Below, piece after piece: positions 46,190 through 51,498 of a stretch of 51,498 nucleotides of DNA (position 1 is the stretch's first letter; every line of letters starts with the position of its first letter). The notes under the pieces are model-generated. The model ran no database searches. It was not told where the DNA came from and saw nothing but the letters and a program-made list of their open reading frames with translations. The position numbers and the translations under genes are program-made. The stretch is taken from NCBI GenBank assembly GCA_026692735.1, contig JAPLOD010000717.1, positions 2,794 through 54,291 of the forward strand. Direction: 5' to 3'. The DNA comes from Planctomycetota bacterium (GTDB taxonomy: Bacteria > Planctomycetota > SZUA-567 > H5-PLA8).

Positions 46190-48319
46190 CTACTGCTTCG
46201 AGGACAGCCCTTCGCGTATCTCGCCGTCCGCGTAGAGCACCTTGGAGCCTGGTTTGACCGAGAACAAGACCGGCCGCGTCGTATCCCCGGGCTCCCACCT
46301 GCACAGATACCCCAGGCGCTCCTTGGTCTCCGGGCAGATCAGTTTGCCGGCTTCGTCCAGGCAGGAATCCTCCGCCTTCACGTAGCCGCCTTTGACCAGG
46401 TCAGGCAATGTCGGCGGGTTCTCTTTCTTATCTGCGCGGTACCGCGAGATCGCGGCATAGTACATTTTGTAGAGCGCTTCCCGTGTCTTGACGGAGCCCG
46501 CAGCCTTGGCCGCCGGGGCTTGAGGCTCCGGTATCCGGTCCTGCGCAGCAGCGGCTGCCTTCGCGGGCTCCACCGGCGCCACCGGTGCTGGCACCTCGGA
46601 AGCTGCGATGCCGGCCGCCTTAAGAGCCACGGCAATGGCGGCTGGCACGGCCGGGTCCAGCGCCTTCCTGGGCGCCGCTGTCTTGGCGAGCTCGGCCTGT
46701 TCCTTGGTGTACACCTGCAGGTCCAGCAGCCGATTGCGCTCGCGGGCGAACGGCGTGAGTTGCGGTTCTTTGCCGGGCAAAACCACGGGCGTGGGTTCCG
46801 CCGGCGGGCTGGCCTTTTCCGCGGCATCCACCACCACGATGCCTTTGGCGATGATCTGCTCGGCTGCGGCAAACCAGGCGACGGCCGAATCCTGGTCGCC
46901 GGCGCGGCGCAGCATTTCGCCCACCAGGTAACTGGCGGGCGCGGCATCCCATTCCTTGCCAGACCGTTCCGCCGGCTTGAACGTCGCGCAATCCCTGAAC
47001 TTGATCTCATTGCTGCGAATCGCCGCCATATTCCGCCACGCGGCTCTGAACAAGCACTCCCGCTCACGCTTCAGGCACGCCTGCCGTTCCTCGACAACGC
47101 CCCGCAGCGCCTTGAGCTGGCGGACGACACGCTCCTCGAGCGTCTTGTTCTCCAATGCCAGGGGCGGCCGCTCGGGGACGTAGGAGAGCGCCTTGGCCAA
47201 AGCCTTCTCCGCCTCTTCAGCCCTGCCCAGGCGGTCCAGCGCGCCGGCGTCGGTCAGGTAGAGCACAAACATGTCGGCGTTCGTGAAATACGTGAGTCCC
47301 TCGCTTGTCGCAATGGGCCGGCGCTGGTTCGCCGCCTCGGTGCTCACCTGGATGATCCGCGCGGCCGCCTGGACGATGAGGTCCGCGTCCGTTTCCGCTC
47401 TGGTCGGGTCCACCAGCGGCTCGCCGCGCGCCCGGCGCGCCGCCAGGCATTCAGCCCGCAGGAACCTGTTCATGCGCTCGATCGAACGGCTCAGGCTTTG
47501 GAGCAGCGTGCCATCGAGGTACGGCGCCGAAATCTCGCTGCAGACTTCGCGCCGGCAGGCGTGCGCGGCTTCGAGGTACAGCTTGGCCAGCAGCGTGTGC
47601 GGCGGCTTGAGCCGTTCGTAAATCTGCAGCGCGTGATCGTACTTCATCCAGTCGGGAATCTGCGTCTGCAACACGTACTTGGAGAACTGCAGCAACTCCG
47701 GCGGCGGGTTCTCTTCCTTCAGCGCCGCCTCCTTGATCATCCGCTTGCGCGTCGCTGCGGAGAGCTTCTGGCGCACGAACTCCTTGGTCCCCTCGTCAAC
47801 GGGCTTGCCGTCCAGGCCCAGCAGAAAGCCCGCCGCTTTCTTGTCCAGCGGGGTCAGCGCCGCATAACCGCAGTCCGGACACATCCACACGTTGCTGTGC
47901 ACACTGAACTTCCCGATGCTGTGCGCGCAGAAATCCCGGTCCCGCCCGCCGCGGTCGTTGACATTGCCCGGAAACGCGCCGTTGAACTGCGCCTGGCACA
48001 CCGGGCACTGCACCGGCGTGCTCTCGATCCCCGGCAAGCGCTTGCCCGGCGGGACGCAGCCCGGGAAATCGGGGTCGGCGTGCCTGTACAGCGGCTGCAG
48101 GCAGATAGGGCACAGCTTCGCCTGCGCCTCGGGGACCGTCCCAATGCCCCTCGCGGAGACCACCGGCTTCCTGCTCTGAAACTCATCGAGGAGATCCTTG
48201 AGAATGCTCTCATCGGCCGTCGGGTTGGGATTGGTCGAGACCAGCGGCGGCGTTCCCTGCCCGGCCACGAGAGGGAATGCCAACACTACCAACACCATGC
48301 CAAGCGCGGTACGCGTCAT
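46190..48319 (-). CDS. Secreted DUF2225-like cysteine-rich protein with C-terminal pseudopilin-like segment
   Basis: CPICLQPLYRHADPDFPGC...VQCPVCQAQFNGAFPGNVNDRGGRDRDFCAHSIGKFSVHSNVWMCPDCGYAALTPLDK resembles DUF2225; C-terminal LYKMYYAAISRYRADKKENPPTLPDLVKGGYVK. Confidence 0.6.
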   Translation of the reverse strand: MTRTALGMVLVVLAFPLVAGQGTPPLVSTNPNPTADESILKDLLDEFQSRKPVVSARGIGTVPEAQAKLCPICLQPLYRHADPDFPGCVPPGKRLPGIESTPVQCPVCQAQFNGAFPGNVNDRGGRDRDFCAHSIGKFSVHSNVWMCPDCGYAALTPLDKKAAGFLLGLDGKPVDEGTKEFVRQKLSAATRKRMIKEAALKEENPPPELLQFSKYVLQTQIPDWMKYDHALQIYERLKPPHTLLAKLYLEAAHACRREVCSEISAPYLDGTLLQSLSRSIERMNRFLRAECLAARRARGEPLVDPTRAETDADLIVQAAARIIQVSTEAANQRRPIATSEGLTYFTNADMFVLYLTDAGALDRLGRAEEAEKALAKALSYVPERPPLALENKTLEERVVRQLKALRGVVEERQACLKRERECLFRAAWRNMAAIRSNEIKFRDCATFKPAERSGKEWDAAPASYLVGEMLRRAGDQDSAVAWFAAAEQIIAKGIVVVDAAEKASPPAEPTPVVLPGKEPQLTPFARERNRLLDLQVYTKEQAELAKTAAPRKALDPAVPAAIAVALKAAGIAASEVPAPVAPVEPAKAAAAAQDRIPEPQAPAAKAAGSVKTREALYKMYYAAISRYRADKKENPPTLPDLVKGGYVKAEDSCLDEAGKLICPETKERLGYLCRWEPGDTTRPVLFSVKPGSKVLYADGEIREGLSSKQ

Positions 48320-48411
48320 GCTCGGTTCCTCAGCACGTTGACGCTGTTTACTCTAACAGGTCCGGACGGAGAATCCAGAGACCCTCTCCGATTGCGGGAA
48401 ACACCGCGCCC

Positions 48412-51400
48412 TCACCGGAAATCCCGCGAACGCCACCGCAGTTCGGGCAGGCTCTCCGAGAGGTCGCGAAGCCGTTTGACCACGACGTGCGTCACGTCGC
48501 CCTCCCGCTGCCATGTTCCCTCGACAATCAGCGCCGTGGACATGCGCGCCGCTTTCCGGTGCCGCTCATACACGGACGGCCAGACGATCAGGTTCGCGGT
48601 GCCGGTCTCGTCCTCAATGGTCACGAAGATCACGCCCGACGCCGTATCCGGCCGCTGCCGCACCAGGACCAGGCCGGCCACGCGCGCCCATGCACCGTCC
48701 TTGAGCGCCCGCAACTGCGCGCACGTCATGAGCCCCGCCGCCTCCAGGTCCGCGCGCAGCAGGGCCAGCGGATGGGCCTTCAGCGACAGGCCCGTCGTCT
48801 CGTAGTCCTGCGTCACCTCGTCCTCCGGCGGCGCCGCGGAAAGCTGCGGCGCCGGCTCTTCGGCCTCCAACGCCTGGAAGAGCGGCAGTTCCTCATGCAG
48901 CGCCAGCACCTGCCACAATGCCGTGCGCCGGTCCACCCCCAGCCCTTGGAACGCGTCCGCCGCCGCGACGCGCGAGAGCACTGCCTTGGTCAAGCCCGTG
49001 CGGCGCGCAAACTCCGCGATCGAGCCGAACAATGTGCCACCAGTGCGCGCCCGCACGATCGCCTCCACATGCTTTTCCCGCGACAGCCCCTTCACCATCC
49101 GGAAGCCCAGGCGGATCTCGTTCTCCCCTTCAAGCGTGCAGTCCCAGAGGCTGTGGTTCACATCCACCGGCTTGACCGTGACGCCGTGCGCTTGAGCGTC
49201 GCGCACGAGCTGCGCGGGCGCGTAGAAGCCCATCGGCTGGCTGTTCAGCAACGCGCACGTGAACGCGGCCTGGTGGTAGCACTTCAGCCACGCGGACGCG
49301 TAGACCAGCAGCGCGAAACTCGCCGCATGGCTCTCCGGAAAGCCGTACTCGCCGAACCCGCGAATCTGCTCAAAGACCCTCTCCGCATACTCCAGCGGCA
49401 AGCCGTTCCGGAGCATGCCCGCGAGCATCCTCTCGCGAAGCTGCTCTATCAGCCCTGGACGCCGCCACGAACCCATCGCACGCCGCAGCTTGTCCGCCTC
49501 CCCCGGCGTGAAACCGGCCGCGACCATCGCCAGGCGCATGACCTGTTCCTGAAAGAGCGGGATGCCCAGCGTCTTCTCCAGCACTCCCTTGATCGCGGCG
49601 TTGGGGTAGGTGACCTGCTCTTCGCCCGCACGCCGCCTCAGGTACGGGTGCACCATCCCGCCCTGAATCGGCCCCGGACGCACGATCGAGACCTCAACGA
49701 CCAGGTCGTAGAAACAGCGCGGCTTCAGGCGCGGCAGCATGGCCATCTGCGCCCGGCTCTCGATCTGGAACACGCCCACGGTGTCCGCGCGGCAGCACCT
49801 GTCGTAGACCCTGGGGTCCTCGGGCGGGATCGTCGCCAGCGTCAGTCCTTCTCCCCCGTAGCGCATTCTGCCAGATTGCGATACGTGGGGAGAAGGTGGC
49901 GCTTGACTCGCCGGTGAGGGGGCCACGTGGGGCGGGGTCCGGGCGCGGCGCGCGTTCACCAGCTCCAGGCATTTGTGCAGCGCGGTCAGCATCCCCAGCG
50001 CCAGGCAGTCCACCTTCAGGATGCCGAGCGCGTCAATGTCGTCTTTGTCCCATTCGATGACCGTCCGGTCCGCCATGGACGCGTTCTCGATCGGCACGAG
50101 CTCGCACAGCGGCCCGGCCGTGATCACGAAGCCGCCCACGTGCTGCGACAGATGGCGCGGGAAACCGAGCAGCTCGCGGCACAAGGCCACCAACTGCCGC
50201 ATCGTCCTGTCCTCCGGGTCCAGCCCCGCCTCCCGGATGCGGGCCGTGATGTGGCCGGCGTCCTCGAAATGGTCCAGCGTCCCGGCGAGCAGGTCCACGC
50301 GGTCGAGCGACAGGCCCAGCGCTTTGCCGACATCGCGCACCGCGGACTTCGGCCGGTACGTGATGACCTCGGCCGTGATGCCGGCCCGCTCGCGCCCGTA
50401 CTTCTCGTAGACGTACTGCATGACCTCCTCGCGCCGCTCGTGCTCGAAGTCCACGTCAATGTCCGGCGCCTCGGCCCTCTCGCGGCTCATGAACCGCTCG
50501 AACAGCACGTCCGCCCGCGCAGGGCCCACCGCCGTGATCCCCAGGCAGAAACAGACGGCGGAGTTGGCCGCGGAACCGCGGCCCTGGCAGAGGATGTTCC
50601 GGGAGCGCGCGAATGCCACCAGGTCCCACACGGTCAGGAAGTACGCTTCGTAGTGCAGCTCCTCGATCAACTGCAGCTCGTGCTCGATCTGCCGCCGCAC
50701 CTTCTCCGGAACGCCGTTCGGCCAGCAGCGTTTCGCGCCGGCCCAGGTGAGCTCGCTGAGCCAGCGCAGCGGCGTGGTGCCCCGCGGCGTGAGTTCCTGG
50801 GGATATTCGTAGCGCAGTTCGTCCAGCGAGAACCGGCACGCCGACACGATCTCGACGCTCCGGGAGAGGAACTGCTCAACCTCCTTGCGGCTGCCGCGCG
50901 CCGGAAGAAGCGCGGTGAGCAGCGCCTGCATCTCCGTCGCGGACTTCAGCCGCCGTTCCGCGTTCGGGAAAAGGCGCGAGCCCGCTGCCTGGAGCGTGCA
51001 GCCATGACGAATGCACGCGAGAACGTCCTGCAGGAACCGGCGGCCGGAATCGTGGTAGTACACGTCGTTCGCGGCGACGAGCGGCACGCTGCAGCGGCGC
51101 GCGAGTTCGCGCAGCCGCGCGAACTTCGCCTTGTCGTCCGCCCCAAGATGGAACTCGGCAGCCAGGTACAGGCGTGCGCCGAAAGCGTCCTTAAGAGCGG
51201 AGAGTGCCGCCGCTGCGTCCGCGGAGGTCTGCGGAACCACGATCCCGATCAGGCCGGCCGCGTGCTCGCACACCTCCTTCACTGCAAGATCGCATGCGCC
51301 CTTCTCAGCGCGGCGCCGGCCGACGGTGATCAGGCGCGACAGCCGGCCGTACGCCGCGCGGTCGGTCGCGTACAGAAGCACCGCCGGGCCGTCGCGCGGC

Positions 51401-51498
51401 GTGATCTCGGCGCCGGCCAGCAATCTGAGTTTGGCTTCCTTTGCCGCCACGTGCGCCTGCACCACGCCGCACAGGCTGTTGCGGTCGGTGACGGCCAG
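48412..51498 (-). CDS. dnaE2: Error-prone DNA polymerase DnaE2 (N-terminus beyond window end)
   Basis: Open to window edge (LAVTDRNSLCGVVQAH...). AEAPDIDVDFEHERREEVMQYVYEKYGRERAGITAEVITYRPKSAVRDVGKALGL, DTVGVFQIESRAQMAMLPRLKPRCFYDLVVEVSIVRPGPIQGGMVHPYLRRR, FPESHAASFALLVYASAWLK. Confidence 0.93.
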   Translation of the reverse strand: MAVTDRNSLCGVVQAHVAAKEAKLRLLAGAEITPRDGPAVLLYATDRAAYGRLSRLITVGRRRAEKGACDLAVKEVCEHAAGLIGIVVPQTSADAAAALSALKDAFGARLYLAAEFHLGADDKAKFARLRELARRCSVPLVAANDVYYHDSGRRFLQDVLACIRHGCTLQAAGSRLFPNAERRLKSATEMQALLTALLPARGSRKEVEQFLSRSVEIVSACRFSLDELRYEYPQELTPRGTTPLRWLSELTWAGAKRCWPNGVPEKVRRQIEHELQLIEELHYEAYFLTVWDLVAFARSRNILCQGRGSAANSAVCFCLGITAVGPARADVLFERFMSRERAEAPDIDVDFEHERREEVMQYVYEKYGRERAGITAEVITYRPKSAVRDVGKALGLSLDRVDLLAGTLDHFEDAGHITARIREAGLDPEDRTMRQLVALCRELLGFPRHLSQHVGGFVITAGPLCELVPIENASMADRTVIEWDKDDIDALGILKVDCLALGMLTALHKCLELVNARRARTPPHVAPSPASQAPPSPHVSQSGRMRYGGEGLTLATIPPEDPRVYDRCCRADTVGVFQIESRAQMAMLPRLKPRCFYDLVVEVSIVRPGPIQGGMVHPYLRRRAGEEQVTYPNAAIKGVLEKTLGIPLFQEQVMRLAMVAAGFTPGEADKLRRAMGSWRRPGLIEQLRERMLAGMLRNGLPLEYAERVFEQIRGFGEYGFPESHAASFALLVYASAWLKCYHQAAFTCALLNSQPMGFYAPAQLVRDAQAHGVTVKPVDVNHSLWDCTLEGENEIRLGFRMVKGLSREKHVEAIVRARTGGTLFGSIAEFARRTGLTKAVLSRVAAADAFQGLGVDRRTALWQVLALHEELPLFQALEAEEPAPQLSAAPPEDEVTQDYETTGLSLKAHPLALLRADLEAAGLMTCAQLRALKDGAWARVAGLVLVRQRPDTASGVIFVTIEDETGTANLIVWPSVYERHRKAARMSTALIVEGTWQREGDVTHVVVKRLRDLSESLPELRWRSRDFR

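Noticed and set aside
46157-48805. 882-aa plus-strand ORF
   Set aside because: Antisense to the DUF2225-like gene and the dnaE2 3' end; Arg-rich with no domain.

Overview
GC-rich bacterial chromosomal window of about 51.5 kb. The style resembles PVC/planctomycete-like or related environmental lineages, but the taxon is an inference only. Recognisable content: apolipoprotein N-acyltransferase; a lower-GC islet with a DUF4338/DruA-like protein and an HNH endonuclease; an M28 peptidase; a carbohydrate-degradation block (GH2 + F5/8C, a very large secreted protein, heparinase II/III) with a complete simple-sugar ABC transporter and a URO-D-like protein; L-serine dehydratase; an HTH/PIN toxin-antitoxin (TA) pair and a probable MazF-like TA pair; a histidine phosphatase; a cluster of two tandem paralogous secretins and two TPR-type secreted proteins; a stand-alone ketoacyl synthase beside a pseudokinase/zinc-ribbon/formylglycine-generating-enzyme-like fusion; a second pseudokinase; and a truncated error-prone polymerase dnaE2. 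No rRNA, tRNA or CRISPR was recognised. Most interesting items: (1) the DruA-like + HNH two-gene islet, a possible minimal defence module; (2) an in-frame amber TAG splitting what reads as one ~1250-aa TPR protein next to the twin secretins; (3) double-hairpin repeat modules, including a four-unit 56-bp array; (4) an in-frame palindrome-bearing insertion inside dnaE2; (5) heptamer and nonamer intergenic repeat families. All family calls come from reading translated motifs; no database search was run.
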